A DNA stretch of 64,000 nt, taken from Inia geoffrensis (taxonomy: Eukaryota > Chordata > Mammalia > Artiodactyla > Iniidae). This document shows positions 33,901 through 48,900 of this stretch, in pieces. The stretch lies in NCBI GenBank assembly GCA_036417435.1, contig CM070908.1:52237090-52301089 (forward strand), given 5' to 3'. Positions within the stretch are counted from its first letter, which is position 1; every line of letters starts with the position of its first letter. Under the pieces are notes generated by a model. That model was not told the DNA's origin. It searched no databases and was given only the letters and a program-made list of their open reading frames with translations. The position numbers and the translations under genes were made by a program.

Positions 33901-36900
33901 ATTGATGCTCAAGATGTAGTTTATTGGGAGAATTAAGATGCCCTCTGGGATTAAAGCATGACCTCCATGTGATAAATATCCACTTACATATGTAACGAGA
34001 TTAATGGAGTTATCTACTTTTGAGGGCTTGAATGTTAAGAGCCTACTCATTTTCTAGTTTGTAAAAGAACAAAGACCAGAGAAGCACATCTCCCATGAGC
34101 CACAAGCACTGTTGGAGCTGTTTATGGAGTCAGGTAGGCAGAGACAGACGCTGTCATCTCTACCAGGGGGCCTTCCATACACACCTCTGCCAACAGGGCT
34201 CCCAGGAGCGACCAGAGACGTGTGTGCCCATCCTTCACCCACACACAGAGCTGGACAGACACTGCACAGCCCTCTCCAAAACATGACTGCCTAACAGGCT
34301 CAGAGAAATAAGCCTCCCTTCTCCTCACCTTTCTACTGTTGGGAAGCTCACAGGGGAAGGAAAAGGCAGGAGGCCAAGCCACCGTGATCACCACTCAGAA
34401 CTATAACACGTATCGTCTGACAGAACAGGAACCTGGGGCCCTCGTGGCAGAGCCTTCCGACTGTGCGGTGCTCTCCCTGTCTCCCCTGTGAGCATCCAAG
34501 ACGTGCCCCACACCCCCCAACACGCTGAAATTTTTAAATTAGTTTTTTCACAGATAAAAGGCTTACTTAATCATAAAAATGTGCATCCCAGCTAGCCACC
34601 GACTTTCACCCAGCACTTTAATTTTAAAGAGACAAAGCGCTACCTGGGGAATGACTAACCATGACACAAGCACAGCAATAAAGGGCTGATGTAATAGGAA
34701 ACCACGTTCTTTGTGAAACCAGGCTTTCCTCTAGGCCAGCTGTGTGCACACATGTTCTCTCCTCTTAAAAGGCTCAAGCTGCATTTGGATGGTCCCCCAA
34801 CACCATGGGCTAAGGAGAGCCAGCTGCCACTTCACTGTGGCCCAGGAGGAGTTTGGCCAGGACATGTTACTAAGTGTTCTGTCGGGAAAGGGTCCCAGGG
34901 CCAAATATGTTTAGGAAGTGCTGCCCCTGCCCCAGCTGGCGTTATCTATTACTGTCCCTCCAAACAGGCTTCCTACAGCACCACCTGAAGCAGCCGCCCG
35001 GTCCTTTCTGAAATTACATCTAAATACTCCCTTAGCTTACTAGGCAAGAAAAAAACTTAAGTCTATAAAAACCATATATGAGTACATTCATACCCTCTAA
35101 TGCTACACAGCAATAAAGAGGAACAAACTATTGATACAACATCTTGGATGGAAGTAAGGGCCTTATGCTGAGAGAAAAAAAGGTAACATACTGTATGATT
35201 CCATTTATGTAACATTTTCGAAATAAAATCATGGAGACAGAAAATACATTAATGGTTGCTAAGTATTAGGGATCGTGGGGGAGGGGTAATTAGGGAGATC
35301 TCTGTGGTGATGGCAAGATCCTGCATCCTAACTTCAGTGGTGGTGGGCATACAATCTATACATGTGATAAAATGACAGAACTATATACACACATAGCACC
35401 AATGTCAATTTCCTGGTTTTGATACTGTACTGTAAGTATGTGAGAAACTGAGTGAAGGGTACACTGGAACATATCTGTGTTATTTTTGCAACTTACTGCA
35501 AAGCAAAAATTATTTCAAATAAAAAGTTAATAAAATCAAAAAACTGCATATAACTGTACACACGTATACAAAAATGAGGGCATGTAAACCTGGGGAAACA
35601 GCAGTGAGTTCCTGTTCTGATACTGCACCATAGGTCTGCAAGACACTACCACTGGGGACACTGGGCAGCTCCCTGTACAGGTTTGGGCAACTTACGAATC
35701 TATATACAGTTACTTCCCCAAAATTTAATTACAGTTAATAAAAGTACAAAAACAAACAACGTGTGCATGTGCACACACAAACACAAACATACCTAAAAAA
35801 CTGGAGAACAGTCTTGTGTAGGAAGAGAATCTGTTTTTGAGCAGCCATTGTTGTGTTTCCTGGATCGTGGCTGAAGGCTGAAGTTGCTATTAACAAAGAA
35901 AATGAACACAAACAGAAGAAACTATTAAGGCTTACAAAAAATAATCCATGTCACTGGCATGTTATAAAGAACATTTAAACAAAACACAGAAATCCTTCAG
36001 GTTTAAAGTTTAAAACACCCACGAAGAGCACAGGTATGATTATTCAGTGACCCAAACAATGACTCAGACCCCTGTCAGAGGCTTCAAAATGCAGGACCCT
36101 GAAAGCATGACAGTTTAGGGTAAAGATACTTACTTCACTAGAGGCCTGTGAAACTCCATCTCCTTGATGATTTGGGGAAGAAGAATTGCTGGGGAGAAGG
36201 AAGGGAGGAAGGAAGAAAAGAATGATTATTATGATATATATATTTTAATCAAGACATTAAAGGCTATTAAACTAGGTGAATTTAAAATAATACTGTGGGA
36301 CAGAGCAATGTAAGTATGCAAAAAGAGTGCACAACTGGTCAAGGAGTCAATATGTTGATAAGATTAAGACACAGAAGGGAATTCCCTGGCGTTCCAGTGG
36401 TTAGGACTTGGCACTTCCATTCACATGGCCCATTGAAAGTTCCATGGTTGTGGAACTGAGATGCCTCACAAGCTGCGCAGTGCGACCAAAAAAAAAAAAA
36501 AAAAAGTTAAGACACAGAGGACGGTTTAATTTGTGCCTTCTCCTCCTACATCTGTTCTAGTAAAAAAAAAAGTCAGGTTTCGTGAAACAAAAGGGCTCCA
36601 GTGATTTCCAGGGGTGCCAGGAAAATGAGATACTCATTCATTTTAGTTAAGAAAAAAGTATGAGAATCAAATAAGATAAACAGTTGAAAATAACTGCAAA
36701 CAAATCTACTTTAATTATGAGCTACAAGAAGTGATATAATCCTAAGCCAAAATAAAAATAATATCCCTTTAATGAATATATTTATCCATGATTAAACAGG
36801 GTGAAATTCAAGAGAACAAAAGAAACAAACTTGTGCCACTAACCCTGTGTTTCCAGGGGAAAATGAGAACAGCTGCTCAGGGAGTGCATCCACCTTTCTG

Positions 36901-39900
36901 GTCCCTTCTTAGCACCTGTACCCCAGTTACTTAGGTTTACCATGTTGATTGTTTACTGTCCTTCTCTGCCCACTAGAACTTGAGCTCCTTCAGACAGGGC
37001 TTTCTCTCACATCTCAGTACCCGGAACAGTGCTGGGCACCGTGGGCTCTCAGGAAATATCTGGTGAGCCAGTGTGTACACGAATTCACAGCTCCTCTCTG
37101 AAACTGTTGTCATTTTCTAGGATTATTCAGTCCCCTCCCTGCATGGTAACATGCTGGTCCCAGAGTCCAGGAGTGTCCCCCTACCCTGAAGCACAATAAC
37201 CTACATGGAAACAAGCTGCCTCTTGGTCTATCCATCGCCTCAGGGAAAAGGCATGTTCTTCTTTGTTTTCTCACCAGACCCTGCTACAGACTGAATGTCT
37301 GTGTCCCCTCAAAAACCACAGGTGGAAACCTTACCCACAGCGTGCTGGACAGTATTAGGAGGTGGAGCCTTTGGGAAGTAATGAGCATTAGAAGAAGCTG
37401 TGAGGACAGAGCCCCAGGAATGGGACCAGTGACTTCGTTAAGAGTCGTAACAAGAGTCTGCCTCCTCCCCCCTGCTCTCCGCTGGGTGAGCACACAGGCT
37501 GGTAGCCTGCACCCGGAGAGAGTCCTCACCAGAACCCGTTCCGGCCAGCATCCAGCCCCTGGGCACCCAGCCCCCAGTCTGGGAGAAATGAATTTCTATT
37601 GTTTATAAGCCACTCAGTCCCTGGTGTTTGTTATAACAGCCCGAGCTGGCGTGACCAGAGTATAAAAATGAGAACCCTTTCCTTTTTTTTTTTTTCTTTC
37701 TTTTCCCCGCACCCCGTGGCTTGCGGGATCTTAGTTCCCCAACCAGGGACTGAACTGGGCCACGCAGTGAAAGCACCGAGTCCTAACCACTGGACCACCA
37801 GGGAATTCCCTCCTTTATCGTTTTAACTTTCATAATTTTACTTCCCAGCAAGAAATGTCATAACAGCGGGGACCTTCTGATCTGACTACTCAGCAGGAGC
37901 TCCTGAGCAAAGCCCCAGGAAGGACAATCTTCCCGGGGCACTGCTGACCAGCAGCTAACAGTCAAGGCCAGAAAATAGGATGAACAGAGCCCACCGTTCC
38001 CATTTCTAAAACCAGAGCAAGTCTTTAAAATGGGAAGTCCTTCCTTTAAGTTTTAAAGACTTAATTAAAAAAAAAAAAATTAGTGTCTTTGGGAGGGAGA
38101 AGAAATAGGGTAGAAAATAATCTTTGTTCAACATGGTGAGCACTGAAGTGTACTTTATCATAAACTCAACTTAACATATTCAAGTCACAGTTTCACCTTA
38201 ATAACTCACTGTCCTTTTCTCTATCCATGAAGCCCATTAATGCTGATTTTACCTCACAAAGAATATATCTTGAAAATGTAACCTTTTCTCTAATTTCCAC
38301 AGTTGTGAGTGTGTGAGGCACAAGGGGGCTAGGAGCAAAAAGGCGGGAAGGTGAAGAAAAGACAGTTTTGCCCTGCAGCAGGCTATTTCTAATTACCACA
38401 TATCCCAGATACACACACAAAGAGGCTGCGTAACTTGACAGGAAGGGACATAAAGGAGCGCGGGCACTCGTCACGCACACCGGCTACCTGTCCGGGACAC
38501 TGCAAGTGCTCTGCTGCGGGGCCGTGAAGGTGGGCGCCGTGGAAGGGCTGCTATTCACATAGGCGGTGGGGGCGTCGGGCCATGGAGAGCACTGCGGACA
38601 GAAACAGAAATAAATTAACGGTTCGCTTCTAAAGTACATGGGAAAAATATCCTTGTAATTCACTCTCTAGTCTGGCCAAATGCAAGATCGTGAAACACAA
38701 GACACCTAACGTTCATCAAGCAACCTCACAGAAACGCATCAAACTGACTGGTGTGTGGCAGGGAAAATGTTACCTGCTGTGCATGTCTAGACACTGATTA
38801 CTCTCAGAGAGGACCTGAGGTGACGACAGCAGCAAACATTTCTAAAGGTGTTTTAAATGTGTGCTTAAGTACAATGTGCTTTCAAGAACTTTCACCTCCC
38901 TCTTCATCCATTCACCAGTAGGTACCTATCGAGGTTTAAAGAACAGCAGAGGCAAGAAAGGATTCAGAAGCAACATCTGACATCGCGTGGTGACAAGGAC
39001 AGTGGATCTGTCCCACCTAGTGCTCTTTTTGCCCTCTTTCCCAAGGAGCAGCCTCAGGGATACCCATGTACTTCCCCGATCTCTCTAAGGTTCACGATCA
39101 TCCCCAAGTAAGATGAGACAGGCCCAACATCAAAATACATCAACTGTGGATGGTACTGCCTGTAGCCATCTACCTACCTACCTACCTACATTTATTGTTT
39201 ATACTTTCTAGAAGGAGCAGGGTGGACTTAAATATTTTTCAGCCCTTGGCACAATTCTGACCAAAAATAGAGCCAAGATACAAAGACACATTAACTATTC
39301 CAATTAGGAATACTGAAAAAGCTAAAGTCAAAACATGCTGAATAGGCCAGGGTGGCCTCAAGTGCTGAGGATGGAGGGAATTCATCTCACTCCACGGTAT
39401 TCTTTCTAAGAGTGAGAACGCCCTGGGTTTCAAAGGTCCCCTTTCATAAGCACTCTCCTCCCATTTCACACACAGACGGCATCCTGTCTCACCATGGCTG
39501 TGGGGTATAAGGCTCTGCCAAAAACCAAGTTAAAGACCATTCAAAGAAATCAGGGTAGACACTAAGAAAGTACACGACTCTAAAATTCTTCTCTACGTCA
39601 GGGGGTTTTCAATTCTTTGCTTTCAAAATAATTCAGGAGGACATCTTGTCAGCTGACAGACACTGAAGTAATTTATTAGATCATACAAAGAGAGATCATT
39701 GGAATTTCTGGCAGGTATCTCAGAAGGAGTTCCAAGACCTGAATGACACTGCTGAAAGAAAAATAAATTTATCTAAACAAGGTTTCTCTTACCTATAAAA
39801 AATCTAGAATTTAAATATGTTCTACCCTGTCTCATCATTTAAAATGCATTTCCAATAACATTTCTATTTTTATAGTTAAAAATTATTCATCAAAATTTGT

Positions 39901-42900
39901 ATGATTTGTTGTTTTGATAAACTGGTACAAATAATAAGTTTTAAATTCCTCAACTGACTTAAGCCTTACATGGTCACAGGAAATTTTAAAAATTAAATTT
40001 CAAGTTATATTGTTTGTTGTAAAAAAGTAATTAAGGTGACCATTAAAAGATTTCCAGGCATGAAAGTATGTCCTCTTTGGACAGTATTATTTAAGGGGAA
40101 TGAAGGAGAAAACATGAGATGAAGAAGGAAGAGCAGAGTAAAATTTCAGACTTAACTAAAGTGATGGCTTCACCTTAAGTTGTAAATACAGATATTCAAG
40201 TATGTCAGAAAATTGTTTCCTTTGCAGCTATTTAAAAAAAATTTTTATTGCAGTACAGTTGCTTTACAATGTTGTGTTAGTTTCTACTGTACAGCAAAGT
40301 GAATCAGCTATATGTATACATACATCCCACCCTTTTTTTGAAATCCTTTGGAACTATTTAAATTTATGATGAAAACTTTCAGATGTCAACCTAAAAATGT
40401 GCAAGGGAGTATATTCTTTTTCAAAATTCTTTTGAGTGAAGTCAAGACCACTAGTTTGAAGGACTCTGAGCTCAGAAACCAAGTCTCCCCAATGGTTACA
40501 GGAGCTTCAAACAGCGTGTCTGACACCCATCAAAAGCATGGGTACAGGGCTTCCCTGGTGGCGCAGTGGTTAAGAACCCGCCTGCCAACGCAGGGGACAT
40601 GGGTTCGAGCCCTGGCCCGGGAAGATCCCACATGCCGCGGAGCAACTAAGCCCGTGTGCCACAACTACTGAGCCTGCGCTCTACAGCCCACAAGCCACAG
40701 CTGCTGAGCCCACGAGCCACAACTACTGAGGCCCGCGCACCGCAACAAGAGAGGCCACCACAATGAGAAGCCCACACCGCAACGAAGAGTAGCCCCCACT
40801 CGCCGCAACCAGAGAAAGCCCATGCGCAGCAACAAAGACCTGATGCAACCAAAAATAAATAATTAAAAAAAAAAAAAGCATGGGTACAAAGAAAATACAA
40901 CAGAAATCCCATAATCTCTAATCTCAACATTCTTTACAACTACCCATTAGGTATCCCCTCAGAAATGGGGAAAATGACTGCAGACTTAATGTTTCAACTA
41001 TTATCACCTTTCATGAAAGAAATCTAATTTGGCTGGAATGCATTGCTAAACCCTCTCTGCATGTTGTACCAATTTCACTATAAATGACATTTTACACAAT
41101 GCCCATTCTTTTTAAACTAGGGTCTTTTGTTTTTCTTTCCAGTTTACAAAATAGTACCTCCCCAGCTTATACAGTTTGAGGAACCCAAGACGCTGTGGGC
41201 CGCCTGGCAGGTCTCCTAACTTGCGGGTGTCACATGCTCATGGTCACCTCTACTACTTGGAAGATCTTCCCGCTACACCATTCTCCCCAGATACAAAATA
41301 TTACAACAAGGCATAACACGCACATCAAAACCGTATAGACCTTTCAATATCATCAAGTCTCCCCAGATCTGCTTTGGTAATTACTGCCAGCTGTTTGAGG
41401 AAATAAAGCCATCAAAAGCTCCAAGTGAGCATGGCAGGTGATACAGCAAAGACACCAAATTTACTGAAACTCCATAAACATACCTATTTCACTTTTACAC
41501 ATCTAGATTCTTCTAGCAGTAGAAAAGCAGGGCTGTTTGACATCTAAAACTTGCCCAATAAATAGGAGACTCAATTCACAGAACACAGGAAAACTAGCAT
41601 TCAGTGAAAACTGGTCCTGTTAGGAGGCCTCTACTTTTAGAAATGATGGATTCCAAGTTCTTCAATGGCCAGGCTGGATGAAACACCAAGACTCTCCCAC
41701 CTGCTTTTTTCATAAGTTTCTCTTACAGTCTTGACCCAGGAGAGTACAGGCATACCAAGGAATACTTTGTGTTTCTTCTACCTTGTCATTCTTCCCTGTC
41801 TTTAAAAGTAAGCAATGGTACTGATTCATCAAGGCTCCAGCGATATCTGGCCTGGACTTGCAGAGTTGCAGCTTTGGTGCACGATGAACAAAGTCCCTCC
41901 CCAGGCAGATTAGAAAATGAGGACTCACTGCAGACTGTAAACACTGGCAACCCAGATTTAAGCCAATGAAATACAGCTCAGATGCAAAGACCAACAGACA
42001 CACTAAGGGTTTGGTTGTGCTGTGGCTCTTGGGAACCTACAGTGCTGCCTCTATTCAGTGCAGGACCATCTCACACAGCGCCATGTAGCTTTGACAGGTA
42101 AGTCTGGATACCCTTTCAATTGAAAGCCAATTGTAACTATCAGAGAACTGTAAGAAATGCTGGCCTTCTTTTGTAGGTGCTTTAAGAAATATATAAAATG
42201 CTGCGGATTTTCTTTTTTAAGGGATTCATCTGTACCTTGCTTTTAATGAACAGGTTTCCAAGAAGACCTCTAACCACCCCTAGAAGTATCTTAACCAAAC
42301 TAAATGCAGCCCTGGGGAAGCAAGCAATGCACACCTGGAAGATGTGAAATCCCAGGCCAGTGAACTGCTGACGTTTTGCATACTTTAGACTTGCATCTTC
42401 GGATGAGCTCTAGGCTATAACAGATTTCTTTAATTTACAAATTATCAGAACCATTCTTTTTAATTAGTTTATAACAAAAGGGGAAAAGTGATTTGAATTA
42501 CCAGTGTCTCTGCAAAAAAGTTTACTAAGAACCATTGTGTCTTCAGCTGGGAAAGTAGGAGAATAAAAACATAAAACTGGAGGGGCGGGCGTTTTGGGGA
42601 AGGAGTATACAGTTGTTCCATACAACTTTTGATCTGAATCAAAAAAGCCCACTTAAAGAAAATGCAACATGGTGTGCTCCCCTGCCCTCAGAGAGGACAT
42701 TTTCAGTTTTATTGCATATATTATTTAATGCATATAGAAGTATTTAAAATATTTTCACTCAATGCTTTAATTTGGAAATAATGTTCCTGTGATAATGCCT
42801 GTGGCTTTCATAGTCTACAGATAATTACAGATACATGTGTAAGAGTGAAAAGTCCATTTCTGGCACCTTGATAGTACAAACACTGCAATGATGAAACAGT

Positions 42901-45900
42901 AACCATTAATATGTATGATAAGTTATTTTAAAAAATTATTTAATGTTCTCTGTTAACATTTACTGCTGGTATATAGCTGATCTAAGTTTATATAACAACT
43001 GTTTTGTCAACTGTTTTGACAAAACAACTGTTTTGTCAACTGTTTGATGAAGAACTGTGTTATAAAATAAAGATCTGCTCTACTTAATAAGCTGGCAAAG
43101 TTCATATTCAACCAAACCCCCCCTTGACTACAGTGGTGCACCAGGGCTGAGTGTAGCAAGGTGTCCTATGCTGGCCTGAAGCATAAGGTCACAATGCAGG
43201 TGCCAAGAGGAAACACGAATGCAGTCAAGGATTGTTTTTCTACCAGTGCCGCCAATCAGGCTTTTAAAAGCAGACACGTTCTTAAGCTACATGCAGGGAA
43301 ATGGGACACAAAGTACTGCGTATGTTAACGTCAAGCTTGCTGCCATCATTTCTCCAAATATCTGTGACACTTTCTTATCAGTTACACACACGAGAAAGCA
43401 AAAACCTTTTTTAATTACACAAAAATAACTATTTTACTAAAGAAAGTATTTTCAATTAATTTCAGTGCTCGTAAAGGAAGTGTATGTGCAAAGGAGAGAG
43501 AGGGAGGGAGGAAAGGAAGGAGACAGGGAGGGAACACATTTTTGAGTGTCATTTGTTTTCCCTCCAAAACCACCCAATATGGTCAACTTTGTTTGAAAGT
43601 GTTAGATTTAGGAAATTTTCCTCAGTGAGGAACAAACAGAAAGCAGGAAGTCTCAACAAAAGCAAATTAAATCAAGACAAGGACATCAAAAACAAATTTG
43701 GCTTTACTTTTCAGTGGAAGTTGGTCCTATATCTAACACTGCACAAGGTTTCTTGCACAATGAAAAGAGAAGCAGAAGCCCTTACACTGCCTCGCTTTGC
43801 CAGAGAATCACCGTAGTCTGCTGGCAAAGTCCGCTTGCTGGACTTTTTCTGCTCATGTTCAACTGCATCTTCAATTATAGGCTCAAGCCTCATCTGGACA
43901 AACACCAAAGATTGGGATCAATGTCTTTTCATTATACAAAGAAAGATCTAATACCCTGTTTATGCCTCTGCCGTCCAATTAAACAAACGTATGACTAGCA
44001 GGATTCAAAGGTAAGGAAGATGCAAAACCCCAGCAGTGACAAACATCGGACATTCTGGGCCCCAACATAATTTCTATCAACTCCAAGGATTTTAAGGTCT
44101 GTTTCTGGGACCTGATTGGGATTTCAGCATCTTCGTCCACGATCCCACCCAGGAAACAAATCTATTAAAATCCCCAAATTTAAAGAGAATATTTTCCCCA
44201 CAAATTTCACCAAGAACATTATGTCAATCTACCACCCAATCTTCCCAGACCCTTTGCAGCCAAACTCATCCTCAGAGGTGGTGCCAGAGTGCACAGCTCG
44301 GCTTCTCCTCAGAACCGGAATGGTGCCCGCATTACCTCTGTGAGGACCGTGGTGTCATAGGACGGCTGGTACTTCTCCTTCTCATGAGCGGTTCTCTTCT
44401 CCATCTTCTCGCGATCAGTTTTTTGTTTCCTATCTGCACCTTTCGGCTTAAAAACAAAGTAGACTTTTTCATCTGTCAGGCTTCAGACAAACACCTTTAC
44501 CAGCAACACTGGGCCTCACTTCCTCAAAGCCTAGTTTCCATCTCTTACCTTAAAAACTTTGATTTGGCAGCTAGCTGAGTGTAGATGATCTGTGTATTCT
44601 CCATTTTCATTCTGCTTAAAGGTGTCAACCTGGATCCTAAAAGGCACTCCCTTTTCACCTCCGTGCTTCCGGGGAGTAAATTCTGTGCTGATGCAGTGTA
44701 CCTAGAAAACGAGTCAGGCTGAAATGGATTCAAAGTCTTGTCCACTGATTATCCTTCTACTTTGCTCCCTTTCAGATGTTGGGCCACAGGTATAAATTCA
44801 AGATCCTTTAAAAGGAACTCCCACATATTACTCGGGTGTCTGTCGTGAATTTCTGTTTTAAACATGTATGACTTTCCTTTCACAAATCCAGCTGAGCCCT
44901 CCTGAACTTTGTGGGAATGGGCTCTGCCCCATTCCAGTGCCCTCCTCGAAGGCAGGACTTGCTCCAATGATGAGCGCATCAGTACAGTAGCTTCCTGTGT
45001 CTGTCCCCTACCCCTACCCCAGACTGGACCCACGGTCCTCAGCCTTGCGTGGGGCTCAATCCACAGCAACCATCACCTCGTTACTCAGAGCCCCTGCTGT
45101 TTGCCCTCTACTGCCATCACCCCAACTCCAGCCAGCTAGTCACCTCACTGCTGTTCCTACGGTCATCAACTCGTGATCCTTTGCCTGGGGAGCTTCCAAA
45201 GTCCACCAAGCCCACTCCTCACTCCACCTGCATCCATCTGAACTCTCCTGTCAACACTTCACAGAGGATCCTGAGGGCAGTGCTCATTTTCCCACCACTT
45301 CTGCCCACTCTTACAACAACACCATGGTGACAGCTCGAGGGCATGGCACAGTGTCATTAATAAGACCTTGGTAATTTCTGACTGCTACACACCCCCTCTT
45401 CTAAGGACTCAAGGTTAAAACTGATTTCTGCACCAAGACTATACACAACCTGAGAGGTAAGGCCAGCTCTTCCATTGCTCTCATTCACCACATAACCAGT
45501 CACCCTGTCAGATGAACAATATGAGAAAATATTCAACTAATATGAACCATGGCCCTACTGATTATTAGCTGATGGGTGATACTACTTGGAAGACCATGAA
45601 AATGCAAAATACTAAATTCTCTATAGTTCACACAAATCATAGCCTACTTCGGCCAGTCAGCAATTAACTGATTTTCCTTTTCTATATAAAGATTACTTAC
45701 TCAGTAGTTTTAATTTCACCATTTACAAATTTGAACATAGTATTAGAATTACTGTTGATTTTATTTTACATATAATAATACCATACCTGTTTTTCAAAAA
45801 CTAATCTCTTAGGACAGCAGTCCCCAACCTTTTTGGCTCCAGGGACCGGTTTCATGGAAGACAATTTTTCCATAGACTGGGGGTGGGGTGGGGATGGTTT

Positions 45901-48900
45901 TGGGATGATTCAAGCGCATTACATTTACTGTGCACTTTATTTCTATTGTTATTACATTGTAATATATAATGAAATAATTATACACCTCAGCATAATGCAA
46001 AATGAGTGGGAGCCCTGAGCTTGTTTTCACTTGCCACTCACTGAGAGGGTTTTGATATGAGTCTGCAAACAATTGATTTATTGTGGTCTCTGTGCAATCA
46101 AACCTCTCTGCTAATGATAATCTGTATTTGCAGCTGCTCCCCAGCGCTAGCATCACAGCCTCAGCTCCACCTCAGGTCATTAGGCATTAGATTCTCATAA
46201 GGAGCATGTAACCTAGATCCCTTGCATGCGCAGTTCACAGTACGGTTCACATCCCTTGCATGCACAGTTGTAGGGTTCATGATCCTTTGAGAATCTAATG
46301 CCGCCACTGATCTGACAGGAGGCAGAGCTCAGGTGGTAATGTGGGTGACGGGGAGTGGCTGTAAATACAGATGAAACTTCGCTCGCTAGCCTGCCGCTCA
46401 CCTCCTGCTGTGCAGCCCAGTTCCTAACAGGCCATGGACACTAACAGTCCGTGGCCCAGGGGTTGGGGACGCCTGTCTTAGGAGACACAAACTGAGTATT
46501 CGTGGGTGAAATGAAATGCCTGGGCATTGCTTTACAGTATTCCACCAATAACCAAAAAGGGGAAACTACTAATAACTGTCGAAGCCAGGAGATGGGCACA
46601 AGAGGATTCATTATTATCCTCTCACTTTTGTGGGGGATTGAAAATGTCAGTATTAAAATATTTTTAAATAAAGCTAGACAGAACCTTAAAACTACACTTT
46701 TTTCAATCATATCCTTTAAAACAGCAGGTTTTGTTCAAGAGAAATGCGTCTTAAGAAGAACGGAAGTTTTGATTATTGTTACTACCAGTGGTAAAAGTGA
46801 TTATTTATATAATGCTTTACATATTAAGATTGTCTTTACAGGTTAGTCTATAAATGATGAATTTAGTAGATTAACTCTAACTTAACAGAGTGTGTTGTGT
46901 GTGTATAAAAAACATTACAAGATAGTTTACAAATAAGCATTTAAAGAAAATGATATCACGTATCAAGAATTCAAGCTCACCCACAGCCTCCTGAATGACG
47001 ACGCTAGTATAACTCTAATAATGTAAGAATCCAAACCTGAATGAAAGCAGATGTGCGTTTTGCAGGATCCCACAGAAATTCAACTGCATTTAACTGGCTT
47101 GGATTTGTCTTTGTGTCAATTATTCCCACAGACATTGGAATATCTGTATTTTAAAAAGAAGTGACACAGAAACAAAACTATGAATGATTAAAAGGTTACA
47201 ATCTACTATGATTCTGTTCTAATGAAATTATTATACCTCCCTGCTGAACTTTTCCCTTCAATGTTCTCCATGGTCAATCACTTCAACATAAAACCCCACC
47301 TAATGTGTATCATACTTTCTCCCACCATGATTTCTATTTCATTTTATTAAGATTATGATGCGTGGTGCCAATCAAAAATGAAATAAATGGTTTAAAACTC
47401 ATAAAATTCCTGGCTCAGTTTCGTTAAGCACCAAAAACAACTTCATTTTTAACTATAAAACAACTCAAATAGTATGGAGGTTCCTTAAAAAACTAAAAAT
47501 AGAACTACCATACGAGCCAGCAATCCCACTACTGGGCATATATCCTGAGAAAACCATAACTGAAAAAGAGCCATGTGCCACAATGTTCACTGCAGCTCTA
47601 TTTACAATAGCCAGGACATGGAAGCAACCTAAGTGTCCATCAACAGATGAATGGATAAAGAAGATGTGGCACATACATACAATGGAATATTACTCAGCTA
47701 TAAAAAGAAACGAAATTGAGTCATTTGTAGTGAGAGGGATGGACCTAGAGTCTGTCATACAGAGTGAAGTTAAGTCAGAAAGAGAAAAACAAATACTGTA
47801 TGCTAACACATATATATGAATCTAAAAAGAAAAGGTTCTGATGAACCTAGGGGCAGGACAGCAATAAAGACACAGACATAGAGAAAGGACTTGAGGACAC
47901 AGGGAGGGGGAAGGGTAAGCTGGGACAAAGTGAGAGAGTGGCATGGACATATATACACTACCAAACGTAAAACAGATAGCTAGTGGGAAGCAGCTGCATG
48001 GCACAGGGAGATCAGCTCGGTGCTTTGTTACCACCTAGAGGGGTGGAATAAGGAGGGTGGGAGGGAGATGCAAGAGGGAACGCATATGGGGATATACGTA
48101 TGCATACAGCTGATTCACTCTGTTATACAGCAGAAACTAACACAACACTGCAAAGCAATTATACTCCAATAAAGATGTTAAAATACATACATACATAAAA
48201 CAACTTAAGTCACACAGGTGACTAAAACTCTCTACGCAGTCACCCATGGTGTGGTGCTAACATATTAACAGGTATAGCTAAACAACTGCCTCATCTCTCC
48301 ATGGTCTTCTGACGGCCACTTGTACCTAAATCGAGGAGTCTGTCTCCTGGGCGATTCCACTTCCAACCTTCAAGTTGCTGATGCTCTGTATATTGGAGCC
48401 GTCTGTCATGGAATACAACTCTTATGATGCTCTATGGAATAAGTAGGGGAAATGAGCACTTTAAGATTGTTACAGCTAAAAAGCACAAGTGTTTTCAATT
48501 CTTATGCATTAGCCTATAATAGAAAAGCATACAAAAACAAATTCTGGGGCTTCCCTGGTGGCACAGTGGTTGAGAGTCCGCCTGCCGATGCAGGGGAAAT
48601 GGGTTCATGCCCCGGTCCGGGAAGATTCCACATGCCGTGGAGTGGCTGGGCCCGTGAGCCATGGCCGCTGAGCCTGCACGTCCGGAGCCTGTGCTCCGCA
48701 ACGGAAGAGGCCACAACAGTGAGAGGCCCGCGTACCACCAAAAAACAAAAACAAAAACAAAAACAAATTCTGCTTTAAACATTTTGTAAGTGTTTTACAA
48801 AACACTGTTTTGTTCTTGGATACCTGGGTATGGGTACAATTATTTGGTGCAAAGAATTATTACTATCATTTTTTTAACTTTTTTTTTTTATGTGGACCAT

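Larger units (their letters stand above)
38592..43785. other. UBP1 5.2 kb intron
   Basis: It holds a (ctac)n run (39170-39189), a truncated L1 (40237-40343), a SINE (40547-40873), an inverted repeat (43001-43025) and a GA-rich tract (43490-43535). The rest (38592-39169, 39190-40217, 40889-42990, 43060-43480) shows nothing I can classify. Confidence 0.6.

Noticed and set aside
40547..40620. tRNA-like gene at the start of SINE copies
   Set aside because: The A/B-box-like parts come from the tRNA-Glu ancestor of the SINE, with a decayed fold and a SINE body after it. Not a working tRNA gene.
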